Source of the DNA: Alphaproteobacteria bacterium LSUCC0396
Lineage (GTDB): Bacteria > Pseudomonadota > Alphaproteobacteria > Puniceispirillales > Puniceispirillaceae
Direction: 5' to 3'
Assembly (NCBI GenBank): GCA_041228345.1
Contig: CP166131.1
Coordinates: 1,178,001-1,242,000 of the forward strand
DNA length: 64,000 nt
In this document: positions 1-8,277 of the stretch, one piece after another
How positions within the stretch are numbered: the stretch's first letter is position 1
Layout of the letters: each line of letters starts with the position of its first letter
The notes under the pieces: model-generated
The model's database searches: none
Told to the model about the DNA's origin: nothing
The model's input: only the letters and a program-made list of their open reading frames with translations
Position numbers and translations under genes: made by a program

Positions 1-95
1 CCGGGTCAACCTTGTCGGCGAATGGCGGACAGTTTTTTGTCTGATCAACGTCGTGGTTATCGCTAGTGATTGAATTACATAAAGGAGACTGAGCT

Positions 96-599
96 ATGTT
101 CCATCCTGATGATTACAAAAAAGCCCTTGATAAAATGGGTGCTACCACACCCGCAGATATAGCTGAAGCTATGAAGCCAGTTCTCGACTATCAGGCTAAA
201 TTGTCCAAAATCACCCTTGATGCGACAAAAAAGCATTTAGCCGTCGGACAAGCGATGGTTAACGAAACGATGGAGGCACTTGACCGTCTTGCTAAAACGG
301 CCCCCGCAGCAACCGACATGGCAGCTGCGTCAAGCGAATTTGCCGCTGAACAGACTAAAGCGATGCCGAAGCATATGTCAGCTTTTGTCGATATCGCCAA
401 GTCTGCGCAGGCTGAGACCATAGATGCGATGGTATCTCTGGGGCAAGAAGCCGTGGCTACAGGTAACGTTTCGGACAGCTCCAAAAAAGAGACTAAGTCT
501 AAAAGTATTATTACACCTGTTTCTACCCGAACCGATAATGATACTGCGGCGATGGCTAGTATCAAAAAGGATGTAATGGCCAAGGCTGCCAAGAAGTAG
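96..599 (+). CDS. Phasin family protein
   Basis: Small (167 aa) amphipathic helical protein, rich in Ala, Lys and Met and without Cys, as expected of phasins that coat polyhydroxyalkanoate granules in the cytoplasm. Helical heptad-like stretches cover about residues 15-125, followed by a Ser/Lys/Thr-rich tail ending in a Lys-Ala-rich patch. No signal peptide or membrane segment. The ATG at 96 follows AAAGGAG at 81-87. The next gene is PhaR, the PHA-responsive repressor that classically controls phasin genes, which strongly supports the call. A terminator-like hairpin separates the two genes. Confidence 0.85.
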   Translation: MFHPDDYKKALDKMGATTPADIAEAMKPVLDYQAKLSKITLDATKKHLAVGQAMVNETMEALDRLAKTAPAATDMAAASSEFAAEQTKAMPKHMSAFVDIAKSAQAETIDAMVSLGQEAVATGNVSDSSKKETKSKSIITPVSTRTDNDTAAMASIKKDVMAKAAKK

Positions 600-623
600 T
601 CTGGTCATTGCATGTAATTGTGT

Positions 624-655
624 AAAAAAGAGGTGGGATTTACACTTCTTTTTTG
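624..655 (+). terminator. Rho-independent terminator after phasin gene
   Basis: 12-bp stem (624-635 with 643-654, one G-T wobble) around a 7-nt loop. The 3' arm ends in six T residues. It lies 25 nt after the phasin stop and before the PhaR ribosome-binding site, so phasin and PhaR can be expressed at different levels. Confidence 0.75.
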
Positions 656-690
656 CTTGAATACCTACCTGCAGGATTTAGGAGATTTTG

Positions 691-1338
691 ATGAACGAAA
701 CTGACAAGCCAAGTCTGACGATTCATCGTTATTCGAGCCGTAAATTCTATACCAAAGATACCAAAGAATTTGTCACACTAGATGATATCAGTAGATTAAT
801 AAGGGCTGGACATTCGGTCACTATACTAGACAAGAAAACTGGAGAAGACATCACCAATCAATATTTGCTGACGATTATTTCTGAATTTGAAGGGCAAGGT
901 GAACAAGTCATTCCTAAGGATTTTCTGACTGAAATTATTAAATGCTATAGTGATACGGCGACTCAAGTATGGCCAAGAGCCATCGAGCAGATGATGCAGG
1001 CCTACCAGAAAAACCAGCAAGATATGACTAGAGCATTTGCAGCGGTATCGCTTGACCCAACAAATCCCGATAAAAATCTTGATGCGCTGAAAAACCTGCA
1101 ATTGATGCAATCAAAAATGGTGGCAGGAATGCTACAATCATGGCAGGACTTTGGCTCAGCGCCATCCAGTTCGCCGCCAGCCAACAAAAATTCAACACCG
1201 CATGATTCGAGTCCGAACGCACAAAGTGCCAGTCCAAGCACATCATCTTCAGCACCAGCAGACATTGATCTTGAGTCCATGAAGGAGCAGGTCACAGCAC
1301 TGCAAAAACAGTTGGCTGCGCTATCAAAGAAAATATGA
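691..1338 (+). CDS. phaR: PHA synthesis repressor PhaR
   Basis: 215-aa cytoplasmic regulator. Residues about 8-70 match the PHB/PHA accumulation regulator DNA-binding domain (IHRYSSRKFY then the LDDISRLIRAG and DITNQYLLTII blocks). A Met/Gln-rich helical part follows, then a Ser/Pro/Ala-rich low-complexity linker (about 155-195) and a C-terminal coiled-coil-like helix. Family knowledge: PhaR binds phasin and PHA-gene promoters and is titrated away by nascent PHA granules. The ATG at 691 has GGAG at 681-684; a TTG three bases upstream is less likely. Location next to a phasin gene fits autogenous control of granule coat proteins. Confidence 0.92.
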   Translation: MNETDKPSLTIHRYSSRKFYTKDTKEFVTLDDISRLIRAGHSVTILDKKTGEDITNQYLLTIISEFEGQGEQVIPKDFLTEIIKCYSDTATQVWPRAIEQMMQAYQKNQQDMTRAFAAVSLDPTNPDKNLDALKNLQLMQSKMVAGMLQSWQDFGSAPSSSPPANKNSTPHDSSPNAQSASPSTSSSAPADIDLESMKEQVTALQKQLAALSKKI

Positions 1339-1717
1339 TTTTCAGCTAACACATCAAAATGTGCGCACCTGTGCTGATACTTTTACGTCACAAAAACGAA
1401 CTTTCCCAAGCTGAACGCGAGGGATGCATACAGAGATTGTTGCGGGGCACGCCGCCACAGTTATTTACATTTTGATTTTACGGCATTTTAGGAATGAATT
1501 ACGTTTAACAACAATGTTTTCTGAAGGCTCCAAAATTCTAACTTAAGTACTCGCAACCTTTAAATATGTTATCCGAATAATCAATCTAACACAGTCTGTC
1601 TCTGAGAATAACTCACAACAACTGTCATCGGGCGGTAGTTATCAGGGATGTCTTAAAAGAGGCCCGTAACAACTTTAAAGCTTGAGCGTCAGTTTATTAG
1701 TTTGAGCATTCACAGTT
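1339..1717. other. Intergenic region, no gene seen
   Basis: About 380 bases between convergently read phaR (plus) and the Ldh-family gene (minus). I see no open frame with coding character, no tRNA-like fold and no clear terminator. Confidence 0.6.
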
Positions 1718-2752
1718 TCAAATAACCAAGCTATTTCGCAGTGCTACGATCTCATTCCATGTGTTTTCAGGCAAATCAATTATACCGCCAGCCTCGTGCC
1801 TTAAACGTCGCTCTCGATGCCCAGGGATTTCGACTTTCTCAAATCCTGGTGCCGGTTTACAGCTGATGATGTCATCAAAAATTACACTCGCTCGTTTGCG
1901 AAGACCATCAAGTGGTGTCATTGCACTTGTATTGATCATCAACAAAAGCCAGTTACCTTCTGTCTGAACTGGGCCAATTAGAGCCTCGGAGATCAATTCT
2001 GCAGCTAAGGCTAGTCCATAGCCTTTTTGTCCTGCCGCAGGCAAAATTGATCCACCATCAAAATAATCTGCAGGTGTCACTGAAGCCATACCATTTCGAT
2101 CAATAATACAATTTTCAGGGAGATAACCACCAGCATTTTGCGCAGCATAAATCCAGCCACCAGCAATCATTGACGTTGCAAAATCCAACACAAGTGGCCC
2201 GCGTTCATCGCCAGGAAAACCAATGCAATAGGGGTTAGTTGGTAACTTTGGTTCGCACCCGCCATATGGAGCCACCTGCCGCCAAACCTCTCTGTTGCCA
2301 CCACCGATTAGGATCGATAAAAAACCATCTTCGGCACAATGATCAGCAAAAGAACCATGCCTTCCAGTATGACCAACATTTATGATTGACGTAACACAGA
2401 TGTGTTTAGTGCGCGCAACCTTGGCGGCTGACTTGTAAGCAAGATCCATAGCGGGTATGCCATGCCCAGCCTGCCCATCAATGATAAGGAAAATTTCATC
2501 CTCACGGCTTACACATGGTCCAGACTCTGGCTTCATGTAGCCCGACCGAAATTGGTCAACATATTGCAAGATACGCATAGCGCCATGCGATTCAACACCG
2601 CAAAGATTGCTGTCGACAAGATGATCGGCGATAAGCTCTGCATGCTCGAGCTCGCAACCACAGTTGTTTAGAATTTCCGTTATTATTCCTCGGGCTTCGT
2701 CTACTTCAATCTTTACTCTGACTCCATCATAGATGATTTTTGAAATGCTCAT
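1718..2752 (-). CDS. Malate/L-lactate dehydrogenase family oxidoreductase (Ldh_2)
   Basis: 344 aa, the usual length for the NAD(P)-dependent malate/L-sulfolactate/ureidoglycolate dehydrogenase family that is unrelated to classical LDH. Visible family blocks: an N-terminal helical domain with SNLCGVESHGAMRI (about 48-61), the GHTGRHGSFADHC active-site His segment (about 127-139), GPLVLDFATS (about 185-194) and KGYGLALAAELISEAL (about 243-258). Members oxidise 2-hydroxyacids (malate, sulfolactate, ureidoglycolate, carbinolamines); the substrate here is unknown. It lies 63 bases downstream of the DmdA-type gene on the same strand and is probably the last gene of that operon. No strong Shine-Dalgarno precedes the ATG. 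Confidence 0.85.
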   Translation of the reverse strand: MSISKIIYDGVRVKIEVDEARGIITEILNNCGCELEHAELIADHLVDSNLCGVESHGAMRILQYVDQFRSGYMKPESGPCVSREDEIFLIIDGQAGHGIPAMDLAYKSAAKVARTKHICVTSIINVGHTGRHGSFADHCAEDGFLSILIGGGNREVWRQVAPYGGCEPKLPTNPYCIGFPGDERGPLVLDFATSMIAGGWIYAAQNAGGYLPENCIIDRNGMASVTPADYFDGGSILPAAGQKGYGLALAAELISEALIGPVQTEGNWLLLMINTSAMTPLDGLRKRASVIFDDIISCKPAPGFEKVEIPGHRERRLRHEAGGIIDLPENTWNEIVALRNSLVI

Positions 2753-2815
2753 ATTCTATCGCTTTCGGCCATGGGCTTTCTATCATCTAAGGAACAAGGT
2801 TGAATGCAGAGAAGA

Positions 2816-3931
2816 TTAAAAAGGTAATTTGGATACTATTGCATCGCGAACAATTCCATCGGGCGTGTGAACCAGAAGCGCAGTGCCGTAATCCCAGTGT
2901 GTTTTAAGGATCATCGACATACCAATATTGCAGCTCAAACGCGGCGAATATATTCCAGATGTGATCTGCCCAACCGGCACACCATCCAGATCGGTTACTG
3001 GAAATGGTTTGCCACATGGCGGTGCCTTGTCGCCACTAAAGCGAATTCCACGAATGGCTTGAACCGGCCCGACAGCGGCAATCTGGCGAAGCGCGGCACT
3101 GCCAATATAATTTATTTCGTCACCAAGGTAGCACAGGCGGTCAAAGCCACATTCCAGCGGATTATTGGCAAGGGTGAACTCATTCCCATAAGACATTAGC
3201 CCGCCTTCAATGCGCTCTATCAAATTTGGACAGCCGGGCTTAATATTATAGGGCTGGCCAGAGTTCCAGATCAGATCCCAAAGGTCAGGGCCCATATTGG
3301 CGCCAGCGAGGTAAATCTCAAAACCACCCTGTTTGCTGTAACCGGATCGCGCAATTAACTGGCTCGAACCAAGAATGTCAAAGAAAGCAAAACCAAAATA
3401 CGGTAATTCAAGTATTTTTTCACCCACTAAACTAGCCATTAAGGGGCGAGCCTTTGGCCCTTGAACAGCTAGCGGCGCAACATCAGCTTCGAAAATAAGC
3501 ACATCAAGGCCCGCGCCCACCGCCAAACCCTTTGCCCAAAGCAAAACATCCGAGTCGGCAATCGACAGCCAATAACGGTCTTCAGCCAGTTTTAGCAAAA
3601 CTGGATCATTAACCATCCCGGCATGCTCATCAATCAGTGGGACATAGAGCCCTTGCCCAACACGCGCTTGGCGAAGGTCGCGCGGCGTCATTAACTGGAC
3701 AAGGCGTGTCGCATCGGACCCTGAAATTTCAACCTGCCTTTGGCAGGCAACATCCCAGATTTGAACATCTTGGCAAAGATGCCAATAATCCTCTTCAACC
3801 GAAGCTTCATAAGCCTTTGGCAACAACATATGATTAACTACACTGAACCCGCGAACGCCGTGCTGTTCAACCTTATCAGTATAGGGAGTACGCCGTATAC
3901 GACGCGACATGTTTAGCCCTGATTCGCTCAT
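2816..3931 (-). CDS. dmdA: Dimethylsulfoniopropionate demethylase (DmdA-type, GcvT fold)
   Basis: About 371 aa aminomethyltransferase-fold protein. It carries blocks I recognise from roseobacter-type DmdA: SRRIRRTPY near the N terminus, VQIWDVACQRQVEI (about 56-69), MTPRDLR, LSIADSDVLLWAKG (about 122-135), ARSGYSKQGGFEIY (about 194-207), GCPNLIERIEGGLMSYGNE (about 233-251) and a MILKTHWDYGT block near the C terminus. DmdA transfers a methyl group from DMSP to tetrahydrofolate, giving methylmercaptopropionate. An ATG at 3931 (AGAGG upstream) or at 3910 (AGGG upstream) could start it; the longer form matches family N-termini. No dmdBCD genes lie nearby, so a paralogue acting on another methylated compound is possible. 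Confidence 0.72.
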   Translation of the reverse strand: MSESGLNMSRRIRRTPYTDKVEQHGVRGFSVVNHMLLPKAYEASVEEDYWHLCQDVQIWDVACQRQVEISGSDATRLVQLMTPRDLRQARVGQGLYVPLIDEHAGMVNDPVLLKLAEDRYWLSIADSDVLLWAKGLAVGAGLDVLIFEADVAPLAVQGPKARPLMASLVGEKILELPYFGFAFFDILGSSQLIARSGYSKQGGFEIYLAGANMGPDLWDLIWNSGQPYNIKPGCPNLIERIEGGLMSYGNEFTLANNPLECGFDRLCYLGDEINYIGSAALRQIAAVGPVQAIRGIRFSGDKAPPCGKPFPVTDLDGVPVGQITSGIYSPRLSCNIGMSMILKTHWDYGTALLVHTPDGIVRDAIVSKLPF

Positions 3932-3960
3932 CAATCACGCCTCTAGAAATTTTATAACAA

Positions 3961-4308
3961 TCAAGCCGACCACCAGCATGAATAGCTGTTAGGCGCCATA
4001 ATGACAGGGATATGATAACTGCTGTCTGGATCAGGAGTGTTAAAGCGCACCACAATTTCTTCAAGAATTTGCGCGCCTGACCTGGGTAAATGGGTCTGCC
4101 TAAAATAGGGGCCACTGGCAATCACCATTTCATACGCCTGCCCGCTGACAGCGTCAAATTTTTGCGAAAATCGTCCATGCGCATCACTTTCGGCCGTGAA
4201 TAGTGTTTTGCGCTCGCCATCATCACCAATAGATACCAGGCTGACCGGCACCGCGCCAGCATGGGTTCCATCCACTGCGTTCAAAAAGTGAGAAGACAAA
4301 ACCGCCAT
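3961..4308 (-). CDS. Transthyretin-like / 5-hydroxyisourate hydrolase family protein
   Basis: 115 aa, the size of HIUase subunits. Catalytic-type residues His7 (SSHFLN block), Arg46 (DAHGRF) and His99 (YHIPVIMAPNSYS) are in the expected places. The C-terminal signature Tyr-Arg-Gly-Ser of true 5-hydroxyisourate hydrolases is replaced by a Cys-Trp-Trp-Ser-Ala ending. Family role: hydrolysis of 5-hydroxyisourate in urate breakdown. No urate oxidase, OHCU decarboxylase or allantoinase gene is in this window, and the neighbours are hydroxyacid and methyl-transfer enzymes. A related hydrolase with a different substrate is therefore plausible. It sits 21 bases after the ThDP enzyme in the operon. 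Confidence 0.75.
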   Translation of the reverse strand: MAVLSSHFLNAVDGTHAGAVPVSLVSIGDDGERKTLFTAESDAHGRFSQKFDAVSGQAYEMVIASGPYFRQTHLPRSGAQILEEIVVRFNTPDPDSSYHIPVIMAPNSYSCWWSA

Positions 4309-4329
4309 AATTTGCCCCTTTGGTCACAG

Positions 4330-6072
4330 TTATTCGATCGACGCCTTGTCGCGTTTTGATGTTGTTGCCAAAACAATTGGGCTGATAACGCCCTTCACTT
4401 TGACATTCACACACGCCGTCTTGCCGCTTGCAATGGCACGTTGCACCGCCGGAATAATGTCCTCGCGCCTTGTGACCAATTCACCATGCCCGCCAAGCCC
4501 CTCGAACATCGCGTGAAACGGAATATCACGAAAATCGGTTGCATAATGCGTGCCGCTGGCAAATAGCCTTTCCTGTTGCTGCGAAATACAGTCGAGCCCG
4601 CCATTATTATCAATCACGACAACAATGGGTCGATTTTCTTGAAAGGCTGCCTCAATCGACAACCCCCCCGACAGAAAGGCGCCATCTCCACTGATCAGCA
4701 CAACATTGCGGCTGGGATCAACATTTTTTGCCGATACTGCAAATGATACGCCAACCCCCAAAAGGCTAAAGGTGCCCGGGTGCAAAATTCCGCCAAGTTT
4801 TTTACCCTGAAATCCGGCAATATTCACCGCAATTTCGGACCAGAAATGGGTGTTGCCACCATCGATCACCAGCCAGTCGCCGTCACTCATCGCGCCCTGC
4901 ACATCAAGTGCTAATTGCAAGGGATGAATCTGACCCTCAAATCCTGGCTGCGCAGTTTCACAATCAAGATCGGCAAGCATCTTATCGACCCATGCGGCAC
5001 GCCATTTACGGTTTAAATCATACCAATCTCGGGGAAGGCAGAAATCGGGACTCTTCTGATGCGCAGCTAGGGTTTCGAGAAACGCTGCTGGATCACATAA
5101 CAATGCAAAATCAGCTGCGCGGTTAAATTCTATTTCTTCATGCGATCCATTGACACATATCAGTTCAGCACTTGATGGAAATAATGGCGGATTGCCAAAA
5201 TTCATCTGATTATCAAGCCGGCCACCAACCATCAGCACCAGATCAGCGTCACGAAACGCATCTGCGGAAGGATGATATTGATGGATATCGGCAAGCCCCA
5301 TATAGGCTTCGCATTCTTCGCCAAGCAGTTTTTGATGATAGGGGATGTTAAACACTGGGATGCCAAGCAGACGGCCAGCTTCCTCAAGTTTTGCCTCGGC
5401 CTTGCTCCACCAAACACCATGTCCGCCAATCAGAACTGGCCTTTTGGCGGCATTGAGCTTTTGCAGCAGTTTCTGAAGGCGTGCTGGCTCTGGCCATGCG
5501 CGCACTGGCTGTTGCATGCTCAGATCAAATGGCCGCTCATCACGGCCAGCATCTTCGGCAAAATGGGAAAACATAATATCAACAGGAAGACTTAGGTGAA
5601 CCGCCCCAGGATAGCCGTTTGTGGCAATCTTGACGGCTCTGTCAACAAATTCATTAATGCGCTCGCCATCCGTTATGGTAGCGCTATATTTTGTCAGCGG
5701 AGCGGCGATGGCAACATCGTCAATTTCTTTGAATCCCCCCGCACCTTGACGTTTCAGGGTGCTGGATCCAGTGACAAAAATCACCGGCGAGCGTTCGCCC
5801 CAAGCCTCCATCATTGCTGGTACAGCATTCGCAAAACCCTCTGGCCCAACAAGACAAACTGCGGGTTTGCGCGTGATGCGCGTATGACCATCAGCAAAAT
5901 GTCCGGCCACCTGTTCATGCGGGCAGTTGATCACCTTCATCTGGCATTCCATAAAACCTTCAAGCGCAGGATTGCAAAAACCACCTGACAGGGTGAACAC
6001 ATGTTCAACGCCCTTTTCCTGCAAGGCGCGCGCGAGCAATGCTCCGCCTCGTATCTTTTTGGGTGACGTCAT
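4330..6072 (-). CDS. Thiamine-diphosphate-dependent enzyme (acetolactate synthase/2-oxoacid decarboxylase family)
   Basis: 580 aa with the three-domain ThDP-enzyme layout. An N-terminal Pyr domain carries the cofactor-activating Glu53 (PHEQVAGHFADG). A central nucleotide-fold domain covers about 195-340. The C-terminal PP domain has the ThDP/Mg motif GDG (462-464) and NN (489-490). The Glu excludes glyoxylate carboligase, which lacks it. The start overlaps the stop of the FMN hydroxyacid oxidase by 4 bases (ATGA). Oxidase followed by ThDP enzyme mirrors the mandelate-pathway logic (2-hydroxyacid to 2-oxoacid to aldehyde), so a 2-oxoacid decarboxylase or lyase is my best inference. True acetolactate synthase is unlikely because no ilvN lies beside it. 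Confidence 0.82.
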   Translation of the reverse strand: MTSPKKIRGGALLARALQEKGVEHVFTLSGGFCNPALEGFMECQMKVINCPHEQVAGHFADGHTRITRKPAVCLVGPEGFANAVPAMMEAWGERSPVIFVTGSSTLKRQGAGGFKEIDDVAIAAPLTKYSATITDGERINEFVDRAVKIATNGYPGAVHLSLPVDIMFSHFAEDAGRDERPFDLSMQQPVRAWPEPARLQKLLQKLNAAKRPVLIGGHGVWWSKAEAKLEEAGRLLGIPVFNIPYHQKLLGEECEAYMGLADIHQYHPSADAFRDADLVLMVGGRLDNQMNFGNPPLFPSSAELICVNGSHEEIEFNRAADFALLCDPAAFLETLAAHQKSPDFCLPRDWYDLNRKWRAAWVDKMLADLDCETAQPGFEGQIHPLQLALDVQGAMSDGDWLVIDGGNTHFWSEIAVNIAGFQGKKLGGILHPGTFSLLGVGVSFAVSAKNVDPSRNVVLISGDGAFLSGGLSIEAAFQENRPIVVVIDNNGGLDCISQQQERLFASGTHYATDFRDIPFHAMFEGLGGHGELVTRREDIIPAVQRAIASGKTACVNVKVKGVISPIVLATTSKRDKASIE

Positions 6073-7247
6073 TCGGCAGCCCTTTCCAGCATCGTTCGCA
6101 ACATTAATGTTTCATAATTTCCAGCTAAATTCGCAGCGCCCAGTTCGGCAATATTTCGGCAGCCAAGCAACCCCATTACCGCGCTTGCTTCGGCCTCAAT
6201 CAAATCCAGAATTTGCTCAAGGCCAGCCGCACCGCCTGCTCCAAGGCCATACATAACACTGCGACCAAGCATAACAAAATCTGACCCAGCAGCTAGCGCC
6301 TTAATTACATGTTCACCATTGCGGATACCACCATCAAAAATCAATGGAAAACCGCCACCAACCGCATTACGGATTTCGACAAGCGAGTCAATTGCCACTG
6401 GCGCGGCATTAAGCTGGCGGCCGCCATGATTTGACACATAAATAGCATCAGCCCCGATTGTCTTTATGCGTAACGCATCCTCAACCGACTGCACTCCTTT
6501 GACCACTAGCTTGCCCGGCCAGCGGTCGCGCAAAGCGGCAAGAAATTTCCAGTCGGCACCGGCGCGGCTGGCATTCCGCACAAAGGCTGTCTTCTGGCTT
6601 GATGTGGCATAGTTCATCGGCTGCGGCATTTGATGCCGGATCGCGTGAAGCGCGGTTTCAAGCGACCATCGGGGATGGCTGACAAAATCCCATATCTGTG
6701 ATGCACCCCAGCCCATTGGAAAAGAAAACCCGTTACGTTTGTCGCGTGTCCGCACTGATGGAATTGGCACATCAACAGTCAGGATCAGCACTTTATAATT
6801 GGCAGCAATGGCGCGGTCGATCAATTCATCGACAAACTCGTTTGATTGATCGGCATAAAGCTGAAACCACGCGTGACCCTCAGCCAGCTCGATTACCTGT
6901 TCAAGCGCCATCGACGATGCTGTCGATACACATAAAGGAATGTGCCGCTTTGCCGCTTCGCGAGCTAGGTTAAAATCAGCTCTTGGCCATGACAGCGCGC
7001 ACATACCCATTGGCGCAATCCCGAACGGAAGCCCTGTTTCCTGTCCAAGAATAGAAGTCGACATTGCACGTTCAGAAACATCAATCAGAACACGAGGCAT
7101 CAATCTGATATGATCAATCATCGCCGAATTGAGATCACGCAATGATTCATTCCCCGATGCGCCATCGATAAAATCAAACATCATGCGTGGCAGACGCCGT
7201 TTTGCGACTTGCCGTGCCTCAGCCACAGAAAATAGTTTTTTGCCCAA
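6069..7247 (-). CDS. FMN-dependent alpha-hydroxyacid oxidase/dehydrogenase (LldD/glycolate oxidase family)
   Basis: 392-aa TIM-barrel flavoprotein, soluble. Key blocks: LPRMMFDFIDGAS (about 19-31), PFGIAPMG (about 74-81), WFQLYADQS (about 127-135), LTVDVPIPSVRTRDKRNG (about 156-173), Lys250 before the active-site segment SNHGGRQLN with catalytic His274 and Arg277, and the phosphate-binding LIFDGGIRNG and LGRSVMYG blocks. Members oxidise lactate, glycolate or mandelate to the 2-oxoacid. The start is a TTG at 7247 with a GGGG-containing site upstream; it is needed for the conserved N-terminal helix. First gene of the operon and divergent from a LysR gene, so it probably supplies the ThDP enzyme's substrate. 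Confidence 0.88.
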   Translation of the reverse strand: MGKKLFSVAEARQVAKRRLPRMMFDFIDGASGNESLRDLNSAMIDHIRLMPRVLIDVSERAMSTSILGQETGLPFGIAPMGMCALSWPRADFNLAREAAKRHIPLCVSTASSMALEQVIELAEGHAWFQLYADQSNEFVDELIDRAIAANYKVLILTVDVPIPSVRTRDKRNGFSFPMGWGASQIWDFVSHPRWSLETALHAIRHQMPQPMNYATSSQKTAFVRNASRAGADWKFLAALRDRWPGKLVVKGVQSVEDALRIKTIGADAIYVSNHGGRQLNAAPVAIDSLVEIRNAVGGGFPLIFDGGIRNGEHVIKALAAGSDFVMLGRSVMYGLGAGGAAGLEQILDLIEAEASAVMGLLGCRNIAELGAANLAGNYETLMLRTMLERAAE

Positions 7248-7291
7248 TGTCTACCCCAGTCGACGCTATTCCCAAACGCTATCAGTTGGCT

Positions 7292-7314
7292 TAATTATTA
7301 GGCAAATATAATTA
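7292..7314. promoter_or_regulatory. Candidate LysR operator between divergent genes
   Basis: A perfect 7-bp inverted repeat, TAATTAT at 7292-7298 and ATAATTA at 7308-7314, separated by 9 bases. It contains the T-N11-A core typical of LysR-type sites. It lies in the 115-bp gap between the FMN oxidase operon and the LysR gene, where such a regulator would control both. Binding is inferred. Confidence 0.55.
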
Positions 7315-7362
7315 TTGGATGAATTGATAGAAAAAAGGTATGATTAAACAGAGGGGGATAAC

Positions 7363-8277
7363 ATGAATTTTCGTCAACTCAAGGCCTTTAACGCTGTAAT
7401 GCAAACTGGTTCGATTACTGGTGCAGCAAAGCAAATGCTGGTATCGCAACCAAGTGTAACGCGGCTCATTCGTGACCTTGAGTTAAATCTTGGTTTTACC
7501 CTCTTTGTTCGGCAGGGGCGCGGCATTATCGCGACTGTCGAAGCGCGGCGCTTTCATTTGGCGGTTGAGAGCACTTTCCTCAATATTGAGCGGCTTGATG
7601 ATCTGGCAGCCTCAATTCGTAAAAAGGCGGTTGGCAGGATTTCAATCGGTGTCATTCCAACATTTTCCACATCGCTTTTACCAAAGGTCCTTGGACAGAT
7701 GCGCCGGCAGGATGATGCAACCCACTCGATCATATACACGCATAATACACCAGCCATTGTCGACGCTATCAGGTTGCAACAATTTGACCTTGGCATAGTC
7801 TCTCGCTCGCCGCCTTACGTCGGTGTGGATATCCTTTACCAGACTATGGTGAATTATGTCACCCTAATCCCTGAGGATCATGTTCTGGCAAATTCAGACG
7901 GCCCAATTGACTTAAGGGACGTTGCCGGACATGTAGAATTCGTAACATTTGGCAGTGTCTACCCACTTGAAATGCAAGGCATGGACGCCAGCCTTGCCGA
8001 AAAATTCCAAAGTAATGCCCGCTATAGTGTCGCCAATGTTCTGGCTGGTGCTGCGCTGGTTCGAGAGGCTGGTGTTCCCGCTATTGTTGATCCGTTTTCG
8101 GCGCGCATGTCCGTTGCGTCAGGCGGTGTTGTGATCCGGCCAATTGTACAGAACATGAAATACCACATTGCCATCATAACCCGCGGTATAGATATGATGA
8201 CGCAAGAAACCAGACAATTAGCTGACACTATCATCACGGCTTTTAAAACAGATCCGATTATCGCATCTGTGCCTTAA
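7363..8277 (+). CDS. LysR family transcriptional regulator
   Basis: 304 aa. The N-terminal winged helix-turn-helix has the blocks MNFRQLKAFNAVM, GSITGAAKQMLVSQPSVTRL and LELNLGFTLFVRQGRG. A periplasmic-binding-type effector domain covers about 90-295 (GRISIGVIPTF, FDLGIVSR). The helix-turn-helix resembles opine-type (OccR/NocR) regulators. The ATG at 7363 follows GAGGGGG. It diverges from the hydroxyacid/DmdA operon, with a good LysR box between, so that operon is the likely target. Its stop overlaps the stop of the convergent MttB-like gene by 4 bases. Confidence 0.9.
   Translation: MNFRQLKAFNAVMQTGSITGAAKQMLVSQPSVTRLIRDLELNLGFTLFVRQGRGIIATVEARRFHLAVESTFLNIERLDDLAASIRKKAVGRISIGVIPTFSTSLLPKVLGQMRRQDDATHSIIYTHNTPAIVDAIRLQQFDLGIVSRSPPYVGVDILYQTMVNYVTLIPEDHVLANSDGPIDLRDVAGHVEFVTFGSVYPLEMQGMDASLAEKFQSNARYSVANVLAGAALVREAGVPAIVDPFSARMSVASGGVVIRPIVQNMKYHIAIITRGIDMMTQETRQLADTIITAFKTDPIIASVP

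Noticed and set aside
1-95. Tail of an upstream gene, for example PHA synthase, entering the window
   Set aside because: All three plus frames close within the first 75 bases and none ends with a recognisable family C terminus.
191-592. Long minus-strand frame inside the phasin gene
   Set aside because: Antisense shadow of a well-supported gene, with no family motif or ribosome-binding site.
4330-6072. ThDP enzyme as glyoxylate carboligase in a urate/allantoin pathway, given the HIUase-like neighbour
   Set aside because: The activating Glu53 is present, whereas glyoxylate carboligase lacks it, and no other purine-degradation gene is in the window.
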